64,000 bases of DNA. Origin: Sphingobacterium sp. JB170. GTDB lineage: Bacteria > Bacteroidota > Bacteroidia > Sphingobacteriales > Sphingobacteriaceae. The stretch covers positions 516,384-580,383 of the forward strand of contig NZ_FUKU01000026.1 of assembly GCF_900163865.1 (NCBI RefSeq), in the 5' to 3' direction. Every line of letters starts with the position of its first letter. The first letter of the stretch is position 1. The notes under the pieces were generated by a model. It was not told the origin of the DNA and made no database searches. It was given only the letters and a program-made list of their open reading frames with translations. Of the stretch, positions 1-9,970 are shown piece by piece. The position numbers were made by a program, and so were the translations under genes.

Positions 1-2850
1 AGCCATAGCGGCTAAGGAGTTCTGGTTAGGTAGGTACGGTCCCATGAAACGCTGACTGTTCATATTAAAGGCTTTATTACCATACGAGAAATTCAAGAAA
101 ACCCCCAAATCAAAGTTCTTGAAGATGAATTCATTGTTAAACCCACCGAAAAACTTCGGCTCCGGGCTACCAATGGACGTACGATCTTCAGCCGACCATA
201 CCGGGTTTCCCGCTTCGTCGGTTTCTCCGATAACCGATTGGTATTTTACATCCCCGGGCTTCACGGTATTGCGATTCTTACCTTTTTGTGAGGCGACACC
301 GTCTTTTAACAAATAGGTTCCGTCGGCCTGCTGCTGGAAGTCGTCGGTGGTATACACGCCATCGTACTTATAGCCATAAAATGTGCTCACCGGCCCGCCC
401 ACCTGCGTATAGAAATTTATCCGCGATTCATAGGATGTTAACAAATAATCATTTGCCGAACCATTGTATAGACCATTTATTTTCGAGCGGTTGAATGTGA
501 TGTTAAAGGCAGATTTCCATTGAAAATCTTTTTTAGCGATATTCAGCGTATTCAGGGAAAGTTCCACACCGCGATTCCGAAGCGATGCTATATTTTGGTA
601 TTGCTGCTTGTAGCCCGTAGAAGTTGGAATTTCTACTTGTAACAATAAATTCTTTGATTCATTGTTGTAAAAGTCTGCGGTCAGGTTGATGCGATTTTTC
701 AACACGGACATATCAAGTGCTAGATTGGTTGTCTGTGTTTTCTCCCATACAAGTAGTGGGTTTCCCAGCACATCACCCGGCTTCACGCCGATAACATTTG
801 CATTACCAATTCCAAGTACTGTCGACCCATAGAGTGTTGTGTATCGGGTACTTCCAATTTTATCGTTACCCGTTGTGCCATAGCCCACACGCAATTTTAG
901 TTGATCGAAGATCCCGTTATCAGCCATGAATGATTCATTATGGATATTCCACGCGGCAGATGCCGATGGGAATGCTCCCCACTTGTTTCCAGTCTTAAAT
1001 GTCGAGACACCATCGGCCCGAACGGTTGCTGTGACCAGATAGCGATCATCGTAGTTATACATTGCACGGAAGAAGCCCGAGACAATACCATAGCGTGCCG
1101 CTTCGGCTTTACCACGCTCAGTCCTACCTGCTAAGCTTACATCTTTGAGTCCGAAGTTGCTGGAAGGAAATTCATAGTAATCATGTCCAAGAGCCTGGCT
1201 CTCTTCGTAACGTATTTCGTGACCAGCCATCAGGTTAAGATGATGATTACCGAAATCTTTTAACCAAGAGAGCGTATTTGTCCATTGCCATTGAAACCCC
1301 TCACTATTGTTAATAGATCCATATGGTCCTCCATTATTTCTGGCGTTCATGGTGCGCCCATCATCCCACGAGTCGCTACGTGTTTGCTCCCACTGATAGG
1401 TTCCCGAAGTACGAAAGGTGAAATCATCTAAAAATTTTGCCGTTAGTCCCAAGTTTACATTAGCTAACCGAGCCGCCTTCCCTTTTGTAATCGCATCGTT
1501 CATAATAATCGGATTGTACACATCATATTGGGAATTGATTGCTTGCAGCTCATCGGCAATATCTGTATACAGTAACTGTTCATCAGTAAAGCGGACGCCA
1601 CCGGTTGCCGGCTGAAGAATAGACATCTTCAGCATCCCCCCTAACGAGCCGTCTCCCTGCGTATTGGCATCCTGAAACATCGAGCTGAAATCTAAATTCA
1701 ATCCTTTAACCAACTCATGGTTTATTTTGGCGCGTATACTATTTCTGCGAAATCCGGATTTTGCCAAAATACCGTCCTGATTGGTATTGTTGAACGATAG
1801 CATCATCTTAGTTTTTTCATTACCGCCTGAAACATTAATATTGTGGTTCTGCAATATAGCCTGCCCACCAAAAACTTCTTCTTGCCAATCAAGTCCCGAA
1901 CGAGACCCATAGTCCGCCGCTATCCGCGCGTACGCTCCTGAAGCGAAGTCTGCTGATGAGGGATCCCCACCGTACATCGTGGCAAAATCTTGCTGATTAC
2001 CCTGCAAGCTTTGAAATTCATATTGATACTTCACATAGTCCGCTACCGATAGTAGGTCAAGCTTTTTACTTAACCCTTCTATACTCACATAACCGTTGTA
2101 GTCCACAGTGGTTCGTCCTGATTTCCCGGACTTGGTCGTCACGAGCACCACCCCGTTAGCACCACGCGCACCATAGATGGCCGAGGCCGATGCATCTTTT
2201 AAGATATCAATACTTTCGACATCGTTGATATCGATTTTCATCAGGGCATCTTCCATCACAAAACCGTCGACGACATATAATGGACTGGTAGACCCCGTGA
2301 TGGATGTCCCGCCGCGGACCAAAATATTCACGCCCGCGCCGGGGGCCCCACTCTGGGTAACCACACTTACACCCGCAACCTTACCGGTGATGGCTTGCGC
2401 TGCGGTCGTTACCGGAACGTTTCGAATATCGTCTGCTTTTACCGTACCCACCGCGCCGGTTAAGTCGCGCTTGCGGGCCGTTCCGTAACCAATAACAACG
2501 ACTTCGTCAAGGTCGTTATTAGAACCCGATAAAATCACCGTCAACGGCTGTTGGGTTGCTACTTTGATCTGCTCGGGGGAATAACCGACATAGGATATCG
2601 TCAGGACATCACCCAGCGAGGCGGTTAACGTGAAAGCACCGTCTTGATCCGTCAGCGTGGCACTTTTTTCTCCTCCCACCTGTACGCTGGCACCGATAAT
2701 TGCTTGATTGCTTGCGTCGATAACTTTCCCCTTAAGGTTAAATTCTTGCGCCCAAGACAGTGAAATCATCGTGGTAAGTAAAAATAAGGTCAATAGATTT
2801 TTACGTAGGGAGCACTTAGGCTTCGCCTTGTTATATATTGATTTTAGCAT
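1..2850 (-). CDS. SusC-like TonB-dependent outer-membrane receptor, cut at left edge
   Basis: This is an outer-membrane TonB-dependent transporter of the SusC/RagA family that imports glycan fragments. The frame stays open for 950 codons from the ATG at 2850 to the window edge, so the C-terminus and stop lie outside. After a signal peptide ending near SLSWAQ comes a carboxypeptidase-regulatory-like beta domain (KGKVIDASNQAIIGASV). Next is the SusC motif DEVVVIGYGTARKRDLTGAV, then the plug signature with LYVVDGF and LKDASASAIYGARGANGVV. The SusD partner is not in the window and would be expected just beyond position 1. The gene is separated from the upstream GH105 by a terminator, and a direct-repeat site at 2919-2934 lies 69 bp before the start codon, so it probably has its own regulated promoter. 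The family is certain; the exact ligand is inferred from the neighbouring RG-I enzymes. Confidence 0.93.
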   Translation of the reverse strand, partial: MLKSIYNKAKPKCSLRKNLLTLFLLTTMISLSWAQEFNLKGKVIDASNQAIIGASVQVGGEKSATLTDQDGAFTLTASLGDVLTISYVGYSPEQIKVATQQPLTVILSGSNNDLDEVVVIGYGTARKRDLTGAVGTVKADDIRNVPVTTAAQAITGKVAGVSVVTQSGAPGAGVNILVRGGTSITGSTSPLYVVDGFVMEDALMKIDINDVESIDILKDASASAIYGARGANGVVLVTTKSGKSGRTTVDYNGYVSIEGLSKKLDLLSVADYVKYQYEFQSLQGNQQDFATMYGGDPSSADFASGAYARIAADYGSRSGLDWQEEVFGGQAILQNHNINVSGGNEKTKMMLSFNNTNQDGILAKSGFRRNSIRAKINHELVKGLNLDFSSMFQDANTQGDGSLGGMLKMSILQPATGGVRFTDEQLLYTDIADELQAINSQYDVYNPIIMNDAITKGKAARLANVNLGLTAKFLDDFTFRTSGTYQWEQTRSDSWDDGRTMNARNNGGPYGSINNSEGFQWQWTNTLSWLKDFGNHHLNLMAGHEIRYEESQALGHDYYEFPSSNFGLKDVSLAGRTERGKAEAARYGIVSGFFRAMYNYDDRYLVTATVRADGVSTFKTGNKWGAFPSASAAWNIHNESFMADNGIFDQLKLRVGYGTTGNDKIGSTRYTTLYGSTVLGIGNANVIGVKPGDVLGNPLLVWEKTQTTNLALDMSVLKNRINLTADFYNNESKNLLLQVEIPTSTGYKQQYQNIASLRNRGVELSLNTLNIAKKDFQWKSAFNITFNRSKINGLYNGSANDYLLTSYESRINFYTQVGGPVSTFYGYKYDGVYTTDDFQQQADGTYLLKDGVASQKGKNRNTVKPGDVKYQSVIGETDEAGNPVWSAEDRTSIGSPEPKFFGGFNNEFIFKNFDLGVFLNFSYGNKAFNMNSQRFMGPYLPNQNSLAAMA

Positions 2851-2918
2851 GTAACTAGTAGTATGTTTACATAAATTAATTAGCAAGCGCTAAAATAATT
2901 AAAATAGCACGTGCGACC

Positions 2919-2934
2919 GTCCTGCTCCATACTG
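2919..2934 (-). promoter_or_regulatory. Direct-repeat operator candidate, site A
   Basis: On the minus strand the site reads CAGTAT-GGAG-CAGGAC, two hexamers 10 bp apart. It lies 69 bp before the SusC start at 2850. It matches four other sites in this locus with one mismatch in the first hexamer. The binding protein is not known. Confidence 0.5.
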
Positions 2935-2944
2935 TCCTAAGCAC

Positions 2945-2982
2945 GAAAAAAGAGGCATATATCATCTGGATAATATGCCTCT
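2945..2982 (-). terminator. Rho-independent terminator after the GH105 unit
   Basis: On the minus strand a 10-bp stem (AGAGGCATAT pairing with ATATGCCTCT) is followed by a run of six T. It lies about 60 bp past the GH105 stop codon at 3044. It ends the propeller-GH28-six-hairpin-GH105 transcription unit and isolates the next SusC gene. Confidence 0.85.
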
Positions 2983-3043
2983 ACAACACGAAAAACAACA
3001 TCTATAAAAACGGTAGCGTTTTAGCGTCGTGCTGGTACAGTAT

Positions 3044-4180
3044 TTACTGAGAAACCAACTTATAGATCTCCGATCCGGCAAGTAGCACGCAACCCAAACC
3101 ATAATCTTCAAAATCAGGCATTTTATCGGCCGTTACCGGCTGTCCGTCTTTGGGTTCTTTACCTGTTGATTGCATGTAACCTAGGAAACCACTCGGCTGA
3201 ATGGTCTCCGTAGAAAGTGCTAGCCAACCTTTTTCGATCGTTGGAAGGAATGTCTCTTTGTCCAAAATTCCGTTATTAACGCCCCACGTCATCCCATAAA
3301 CAAATAATGCCGTACCTGAGGCTTCCTTACCTTGATAATGTGCTGGGTCGTGCAGGCTCACATTCCAGAACCCATCGCCACGCTGAAGGGGCTTCACGGC
3401 ACCAGCTAAGCTGGTGAAATCAGCCAGATATTCGGCATAGTGCGGATCACTTTTGGGGAGCTCTTGCAAGACAAGCGCTAAAGCCGTAAGCACCCATCCA
3501 TTGCCGCGAGACCAATAACAGTCTTGACCATTTGGTTCCTTGTAGGGAGGCAAAAAATCCTTATCGCGCCACCAGAGTTGATCCGCTGCATTATATAACC
3601 CCGTCCCTCCCTCACTGTACTTTATATGGTGATATAATTTATACATGTAATCGAAATATGTAGTATCGTTAAACGTGACCCCGAGCTTCACATAGATCGG
3701 CATCGCCATTTGGATAGCATCAATCCAGGTCCAATCATCCACACGGCCACTTCGAATAACTGAATCAATATTTTCCTTGATCGCCTGAATGCGAACGGGC
3801 TGTGGGTCGGCACGGTATAGATCGATATAGGTCATCCCGCAATTTTGGTTATCGGCATGCCGCGTGTATACCTCCCCCCGTACAGGCTTCCAGTCGTGCT
3901 TTTGCGCCCAGTCGACTGCGTAGTCGTAATATTCCTGATCGGTATCAATTTTATAAAATGCCATAAGCCCCTCGTAGTAGACCCCTCGGGTCCAAATATT
4001 TCCGCGCCGCTCTTTATTCGTAACGATTGTCTTCCCTGGGTCTGGCCACTTATTCATAAAATAAGCGTTGGCCGCCCGCAGCTGTTGAACAACGTCTTGC
4101 TTGCTCGTAAAATCCTGTGAGTGAACCCCTGCTGTTAAAGTAAACAAGCAGGTAAATAGAATTAATCTTTTCATCATCAT
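3044..4180 (-). CDS. GH105 unsaturated rhamnogalacturonyl hydrolase (first copy)
   Basis: The protein removes the unsaturated (delta-4,5) galacturonic acid from the non-reducing end of oligosaccharides made by rhamnogalacturonan lyases. Its 378 residues are the usual size for YteR/GH105 proteins. It starts with a signal peptide ending around GVHSQ and continues with the family motifs FMNKWPD and IWTRGVYYEG. The WTWIDAIQMAMP segment carries Asp154, which I align with the catalytic acid of the family. The end FEDYGLGCVLLAGSEIYKL is also typical. It is the last gene of its unit, 1 bp after the six-hairpin lipoprotein gene, and is followed by a clear terminator. A second, related GH105 lies at 30434-31591; that one is a lipoprotein, so the two copies may sit in different places in the cell. 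Confidence 0.92.
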   Translation of the reverse strand: MMMKRLILFTCLFTLTAGVHSQDFTSKQDVVQQLRAANAYFMNKWPDPGKTIVTNKERRGNIWTRGVYYEGLMAFYKIDTDQEYYDYAVDWAQKHDWKPVRGEVYTRHADNQNCGMTYIDLYRADPQPVRIQAIKENIDSVIRSGRVDDWTWIDAIQMAMPIYVKLGVTFNDTTYFDYMYKLYHHIKYSEGGTGLYNAADQLWWRDKDFLPPYKEPNGQDCYWSRGNGWVLTALALVLQELPKSDPHYAEYLADFTSLAGAVKPLQRGDGFWNVSLHDPAHYQGKEASGTALFVYGMTWGVNNGILDKETFLPTIEKGWLALSTETIQPSGFLGYMQSTGKEPKDGQPVTADKMPDFEDYGLGCVLLAGSEIYKLVSQ

Positions 4181-4181
4181 T

Positions 4182-6341
4182 TTAAGGCATTTTGCTAAAT
4201 CCTTCTTTCTTTATTTTCCAGGTCCCGTCCTTTGGAAAACCTGGCAGATCGCCGCTCGAGGTATCCCATCCTTCGAGCATCATCGCCACGGCAGTCAAAA
4301 GCCCCCCATTGCCCGGCAAATAGAGTCGGAGCCTACCGTCCTGATAATTATGTCCATTTTTTAGATAGGTATTGGTCTGTATATCCATAAAAAGTGCATC
4401 GAGCGCTCTTTCTGGCATATTTAGGCGTGCCGCATTCATTGCTGTCATCGGAAAATCCCAACCCCATGTGTTTCCCCAGGACCATTTTTCCCAAACCGTT
4501 TCTAAGGTATTTTTCATGATGACCTTATCAAGCTTAGGCGATTCGGGAACCATGCCTAGAGCGCCCAACACCGATGGGTGATCCGTCATCCATTTGGGAA
4601 ATGTATAGGAGTCCGTTGCGGTCTCTGTTGCCAAATAAACATCATCCTGCACGGGTAGCTCGGCCAGCTTGTTGATCACGCTGTCCCACGTCGCTACGCG
4701 CGGTTCGCCTAACCGTTCTTTCCAGCTTTGGGCGGTACGTAATGCCCAATCCCAATAAGCGAGTTCATAAGTCGGATTTCTTGTTTTTGCCGCGGGAAAT
4801 ACCTCCTGTGCAGGGATAACACCCAGTCCCAGGTTGTAACGATCTTTCTCCTTGTCGTAATAAGCATAGTCTGCCATAAACTCGGCCGTAGCAAATACGA
4901 TGTCTTTGTATTTCGCCAACACGGATTTGTCTTTGTGATCGCGGTAAGCTAGCTCCGACATGTAGATAACGTGGGGTTGCTGCCAGATTAGGAACGCTGC
5001 GACCGATGAAGGGCTTTCATTACCCTCATTATCGGACATTTTTATCCAGCGAACACCTTTATAGCCTTGGCGTTCGGCAAGCGCTTTTGCTTTATCGAAC
5101 GTACGGAAGTAATAATCCAAGGATTTCTCCATGATTTCCGCACGCCCCCATAGCGCGAAGTGAACACCGTGCCACCAGTGCATCTCGGTATGCGGTTTGC
5201 CGTACCAGCTGTTGAATGTTAATCCCGTTTCCTGCGGGGGATTGCTACCACCACACTGCACCCTGGTCAAATACTGTGAAAGAACGACGCGACGTTCCAA
5301 TTCATGTGCCCGCGGATCCGTGCTGCCATCGAAATCGACTGCGGCGCCACTTTGCCAAAATTCGGTCCATGCTGTCGTGCTTTGCTTACGCGTGCTTTCG
5401 TAATCAATCGGCGCTAGTTCAAAGTTATTTCCCGTATTAAACGCAAACGAAAAATCGAAGGTTTCTAATTCTGGATCTGGGGTATAAACAAAATAATGTT
5501 TATCCTGCTCGCTGAGCTGTCCATTGGAAAAGTGCAAACCTGTAAAGTACGTTGTGCCCGATAGTTTATGCGAGATAACGCCCGATTCCTGGCTATTAAC
5601 AATCAACTTGGTGCTATGCTCATCAGTATTCCCATAAAAAGCAGCGTCATCTAAAAACTTCCCCGATGGAAATGGGTAGCGGATAAACACCTTAAGACGC
5701 CCTTTAGCAATCAGCGGGGAGCTTACTTGTACCGCCGCTTGGTCGGCAGCCTGCCCTGCCGCGGTATATACCTCGACAGGCTGTCCTTCCAGCGAAAACT
5801 TAGAATGGATAAGCCCTGTCCACAGGTCTAAAGTCTGCTCGATATTTTGAATATCTTGAACACCAGCAAGCTCCCCACTTGCAAGATGCAACTCCAGGCC
5901 AACATTACCCAGCTGTAGGCGGTGCGGGTTTACGCGAAAATACTCCGTCGCTTGCTGCTCACGAGTGCCTGAAACCTTATGCTGAATGCTATATTTCGCG
6001 TCTCGTCCTTCGTTATTGAAGTCGTAGGACTTTAACGTCTCGTCAAATGTATAATCCCGATCATTATCGAAGCTGTTCCAACCCCATTCGGACTGTGTTC
6101 CCAGCGACACTCCATTGACATACTTGTCGGCGAAAGTCTGCATCCCTGTGGCATCAACGGTATAAGCGAAAGTACCATTTCCAACCGTTAAGGAAGCGAG
6201 CGTATCCATCGAATTATTGGTCACATTATGCCGCTCAACGACGGTCTTGCGATCTATTGCGCTTCCCGTTCCATTCTGCTGGCAGGAACCGAACAAGAGT
6301 AATCCCACCAAACATACATTTATATATCCCTTCATATTCAT
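4182..6341 (-). CDS. Six-hairpin (GH65/GH95-like) glycoside hydrolase lipoprotein, family not assigned
   Basis: I recognise the fold type but not a named family. The 719-residue protein has a lipoprotein signal with a Cys at residue 20 (LLLFGSC), so it is membrane-anchored. Residues about 30-310 look like an all-beta N-terminal domain. Residues about 330-700 look like an (alpha/alpha)6 barrel, with the segments LTFNSWYGKPHTEMHWWHG and MSDNEGNESPSSVAAFLIWQ, whose Glu and Asp residues are candidate catalytic acids. The layout resembles GH65-, GH95- and related inverting enzymes. It sits between the DUF4450-like protein and GH105 in one transcription unit, so it probably removes a sugar side group from RG-I oligosaccharides. 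The substrate is unknown. Confidence 0.7.
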   Translation of the reverse strand: MNMKGYINVCLVGLLLFGSCQQNGTGSAIDRKTVVERHNVTNNSMDTLASLTVGNGTFAYTVDATGMQTFADKYVNGVSLGTQSEWGWNSFDNDRDYTFDETLKSYDFNNEGRDAKYSIQHKVSGTREQQATEYFRVNPHRLQLGNVGLELHLASGELAGVQDIQNIEQTLDLWTGLIHSKFSLEGQPVEVYTAAGQAADQAAVQVSSPLIAKGRLKVFIRYPFPSGKFLDDAAFYGNTDEHSTKLIVNSQESGVISHKLSGTTYFTGLHFSNGQLSEQDKHYFVYTPDPELETFDFSFAFNTGNNFELAPIDYESTRKQSTTAWTEFWQSGAAVDFDGSTDPRAHELERRVVLSQYLTRVQCGGSNPPQETGLTFNSWYGKPHTEMHWWHGVHFALWGRAEIMEKSLDYYFRTFDKAKALAERQGYKGVRWIKMSDNEGNESPSSVAAFLIWQQPHVIYMSELAYRDHKDKSVLAKYKDIVFATAEFMADYAYYDKEKDRYNLGLGVIPAQEVFPAAKTRNPTYELAYWDWALRTAQSWKERLGEPRVATWDSVINKLAELPVQDDVYLATETATDSYTFPKWMTDHPSVLGALGMVPESPKLDKVIMKNTLETVWEKWSWGNTWGWDFPMTAMNAARLNMPERALDALFMDIQTNTYLKNGHNYQDGRLRLYLPGNGGLLTAVAMMLEGWDTSSGDLPGFPKDGTWKIKKEGFSKMP

Positions 6342-6382
6342 CGTTTTAATAATACAAGTATTGTCATATTAATATTCTTTTT

Positions 6383-9300
6383 TTAAGGCCGTAATAAAGT
6401 GGCGGCGATGAGTCCAACGATCACATCGTTAGCCCTTGCTTTTAATGTTAGAGATTCTAACTGTTTCGTTTGATTAAGCGGAAGATCTAGCAAGCTCGCC
6501 GCACCGCCATCGATCGACCGGGTTGAATAGCCCTTAATTTCGCCGTAGTTTTTGTATTGCCCGCCTTTAAAAAGCTCTCCCGTTTTTAACGCTATTCGGT
6601 AGGGTATCCGCTGATTGTCCACCTCAAAAGCATAGTTGTCGTCGAGAAAATCCTGCTCGATGGGCCACCAATTTTCCGGGTTTTTCAAATCTAACAATTC
6701 GGTCGTACCGTCTTTATAACGAACTTCCACTTGTGCGTTAACCAGCTGCGACTGCATCGGGTTTGTCGAACCCGCAACGAGCAAATATGCCTTACGAGCG
6801 CTTCCCGACAGGGGAATGCGGGTACTGCTGGGATAATTATCCCACTGACTAGTGAAAATAACGTTTGCGTTATCTCCTTTGATTTCAAAGGGTACGCCAA
6901 GGTAAGTTAGCTGATTGTCCTTTCTAGCTCCCATGATCCCACTGTCATCAATCGAAGCAGTGGTAAGCGGGTAGCACCAGTTTCCAATCCCTTGCCAAGG
7001 GAGCTGCAAAGTAGGCCCCTGAGGCCGGGGAGATAAATATTGTTGGGTAAATATCTGATTCAAACGCGCATTGTAGAAAGACGATAAATCCTGGGTTGAA
7101 AAGCTCTCGCCCTGTGTGAGTTCCCAATCCACGTAATCGACCTCCCAGGCTGTCTGTCCAAAAGTAAAGGTAAACCGATTCGTTCCATTGCTTAACTCAC
7201 TTATTGGAATAACGAGCTTCTCGTCCGCGTTTGCACGAAGCTTAATGTCCTTATGAAAACCCGCCGCGGTGATTTGACCGCTTAAGGAAGACTCGCCAAT
7301 ATTCGTTATGATTAGGTCGAGCTGATTTTCTTGTTTCTCGAATCGATGCGTAACAGGAGCTACAAGCGCTACGTTGTAGGGTTTCCACCAGCTCATATCG
7401 TCCTGCTCTACTTGCACAAAAAAAGTCCCCTTGCGTGCCTTATTTTTAAATCTAATCGATGTTCCGTGATGCTCTTTAATTAACTGTTGTGGATCATAAA
7501 TAGCCAGCGTGTGTTGCCCTTGAGGAAGATCAAGAACCATCGGAGCGCTGTAGGCGTGCTCCAAAACGGAGTCGGGTGAAATCGAAAGTTTCCCGCGGCC
7601 AACGACCTGCACATTAAATTCTTTAGATTGCGCGGCTTCCAATACAACGTACGGCCGGCCGATGGATTTAGCTTTACGGTGCCATGTCACTTCCTTCCCG
7701 TTTACGGTAACCGAAGTGATGCTACTGAAATTTACGGGTATTTCCATTGCTAATTTTACCGGGCGATCATAATTGGTGCGCAAGGTATAGGTCAAGGCAT
7801 TTTGCTCCTTTTTATAATCATAACTCCACTCGGGCAGACTAATTTGTGCGTATTGCCAATCGTCGGGGAAACCCGGGCGAATATGAATTGTTCCATCCAT
7901 GAGCTTAGGGCGTACCCCAAAGAGTCCCTCCACCAGTGTGCGCGAAGCTACACCAATGGGGTCGGCAAAATCACGGTAAAGTTCTCCCCGGAAGGCATCA
8001 TAATGAGAAAGCTGTTGAAAGTTACCCGGACTTATGCCGTGGTACATACTCTCGATGATATTGCTTTTCCACAAATGGTAAGCGTCTTCTGGCCTTCCGG
8101 CTTGCCAGTACGCGAGTGAAGCCTGCAAGTTTTCGGCCAGCGACACATTATTGATCGACCACGTGTAAGGCTGCCAGTTGGTCGTCGCCAAAGTATACAA
8201 CCCGTGGTGCTGCTGCCCTCGGACCGATATAGGAATCTTCGGCAATTCGTTTTGTACGTATTGTAGATTTTGGTAGTTTTCGAATGCGTCGAGCAGATTC
8301 GCGTCAGCAGCGTGGTATATCGTCCAAATCCCCGGCTTATCGTGCAACAGCTTATTACCCAGCAAGTCTTGAAACTCTGCGAAATGACCTTTATCAGACA
8401 TCCATAAGATGTTTTTGAGCGCGTTTGCAATCTTCTGCGCTTCTTGCTCGTATACCGTTGCGTCTTGGCCTAAAATGTGCGCAAGCTTAGCGGCTGCGGT
8501 ATTGGCCCGAAAATTATACGCTGAAGTATGGCTTACTCCTCCGCCGGAATATTGCAAACCATCGCTAGCCCAGATCGCGCAATACGCATCATACAATCCG
8601 TCGCCATCACGATCAAAATTACGGCGCTCCCATGCCAAATGGCGTACAATACTCGGCCATATCTCCTTCAAGTATGCACGATCACCTGTATGATCAAAAT
8701 GGGTAAAAATCTGATCAAAAAACACCAGATTCATATCATAATGATGCGCTACCGTATTGTTATTTGGGTGACGCGAAATATAACCACTACTGAACATAGA
8801 CGTTCCCATTTCTTCCATGTGCCGAGCCAGATGTAACGCGGTATCCATGACTACAGGGCCAGTTTTGGGGTGCAATACCTGGGAATTTGTATAGCTGCTA
8901 AAATGTACTTTTGCCCGATCATGCCACCCTAAGGCATCCGCGACATAAGCACCTCTCCAGGCATTCAAGCGCATACGCCACGCGACCGCGCCGTGTAAAT
9001 ACGTGGGGTTCTCCCAAATTCCATCTGCGGCAACAGCCATCGTTGCCCCCAAATTATTAATAAATCGATCAGGTGTATGCAAGATAACGCGGCTGGCAAG
9101 CTGCTCTCTTTTTGTTTGTGCATCTGCAAAAATGCGCGCTTCATCTACCCGCGACTGGTCCTCTTGAGGTATAGCGATTTGTATGTATATCGGATTTTTG
9201 AAATTTTCATAACGGGCATACACGAGCGGTGTCGCACTTGCCGGATCGTCTTTTAATTTCCCCTGGGTTTCCCATCGCGTTGCATCGGCCAGTCGTAACT

Positions 9301-9970
9301 CTTGGGTTCCCGTGAAACTTCCTTGCAGAAATTGCTTGGCGTTTTTACGGCCCAAATACACGAGATCGAATAAATTCTCCTGGACAGTATACGTATTATT
9401 TCGACAGTATTCCCCTAGTAAGTAAAAGCCCGATTCAGGATCCGCACCAATATCACCGTTACGACTAAAACGCGTGCCACTGGCGCCCCCAAATAAAGCG
9501 ATAAGACTTGTTTCAGCGGGTATATCGGTAGCCTCGATACGTACGACCATCCCTTCAGCAGTAGCTTGCGCTAATACCACAATATCAAGATGCCCCTTTC
9601 CTAGGTACGGGTCTTCAATACGATAGATCATCGAGCCGGCACGGTAGCGAGTCTGGATCCCCTGGGCGTGGATGAGCTTTTTAATACTTCCTTTTCGCTG
9701 GAGCGCAAACTGTAAATTGCCGCCCATACCGGGCATATACAAAGCAAACTCCGGCAAGTCGCCCGCTTCCACGCGGGAGGCCCGATTATCGCCATACAAA
9801 GCACGGTTAAATCGGTACGCACCGTTCACTAGCAAAAAGTCACCTTGGTCTTCGGTATAGTGCAGCTCCCGGTCGTTGTTTTGCCAGTGCTTTGATTGCC
9901 CCTCCACCACCGTTCCTACACACATGATCGCTCCCAATAGGCAACCCGTAACAATCATTTTAAGCATCAT
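6383..9970 (-). CDS. Large exported six-hairpin protein, DUF4450-like
   Basis: This 1195-residue protein has a signal peptide ending near GTVVEGQ. Residues about 30-290 are beta-rich and remind me of DUF4450. Residues about 310-760 look like an (alpha/alpha)6 catalytic barrel, with FDRDGDGLYDAYCAIWASDG and HTSAYNFRANTAAAKLAHIL resembling glycogen-debranching and rhamnosidase-like enzymes. FGVRPKLMDGTIHIRPGFP marks the start of a C-terminal beta-sandwich. The last about 350 residues are further beta domains. The start overlaps the stop of the upstream GH28 gene by one base (TAATG), which suggests translational coupling. No characterised activity can be given from sequence; the context suggests an exo-glycosidase acting on RG-I decorations. 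The DUF4450 name is from memory and is uncertain. Confidence 0.68.
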   Translation of the reverse strand: MMLKMIVTGCLLGAIMCVGTVVEGQSKHWQNNDRELHYTEDQGDFLLVNGAYRFNRALYGDNRASRVEAGDLPEFALYMPGMGGNLQFALQRKGSIKKLIHAQGIQTRYRAGSMIYRIEDPYLGKGHLDIVVLAQATAEGMVVRIEATDIPAETSLIALFGGASGTRFSRNGDIGADPESGFYLLGEYCRNNTYTVQENLFDLVYLGRKNAKQFLQGSFTGTQELRLADATRWETQGKLKDDPASATPLVYARYENFKNPIYIQIAIPQEDQSRVDEARIFADAQTKREQLASRVILHTPDRFINNLGATMAVAADGIWENPTYLHGAVAWRMRLNAWRGAYVADALGWHDRAKVHFSSYTNSQVLHPKTGPVVMDTALHLARHMEEMGTSMFSSGYISRHPNNNTVAHHYDMNLVFFDQIFTHFDHTGDRAYLKEIWPSIVRHLAWERRNFDRDGDGLYDAYCAIWASDGLQYSGGGVSHTSAYNFRANTAAAKLAHILGQDATVYEQEAQKIANALKNILWMSDKGHFAEFQDLLGNKLLHDKPGIWTIYHAADANLLDAFENYQNLQYVQNELPKIPISVRGQQHHGLYTLATTNWQPYTWSINNVSLAENLQASLAYWQAGRPEDAYHLWKSNIIESMYHGISPGNFQQLSHYDAFRGELYRDFADPIGVASRTLVEGLFGVRPKLMDGTIHIRPGFPDDWQYAQISLPEWSYDYKKEQNALTYTLRTNYDRPVKLAMEIPVNFSSITSVTVNGKEVTWHRKAKSIGRPYVVLEAAQSKEFNVQVVGRGKLSISPDSVLEHAYSAPMVLDLPQGQHTLAIYDPQQLIKEHHGTSIRFKNKARKGTFFVQVEQDDMSWWKPYNVALVAPVTHRFEKQENQLDLIITNIGESSLSGQITAAGFHKDIKLRANADEKLVIPISELSNGTNRFTFTFGQTAWEVDYVDWELTQGESFSTQDLSSFYNARLNQIFTQQYLSPRPQGPTLQLPWQGIGNWCYPLTTASIDDSGIMGARKDNQLTYLGVPFEIKGDNANVIFTSQWDNYPSSTRIPLSGSARKAYLLVAGSTNPMQSQLVNAQVEVRYKDGTTELLDLKNPENWWPIEQDFLDDNYAFEVDNQRIPYRIALKTGELFKGGQYKNYGEIKGYSTRSIDGGAASLLDLPLNQTKQLESLTLKARANDVIVGLIAATLLRP

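Noticed and set aside
8032..8430. A 132-codon minus-strand open frame inside the DUF4450-like gene
   Set aside because: It overlaps the large gene fully in another frame, and its composition is not protein-like.
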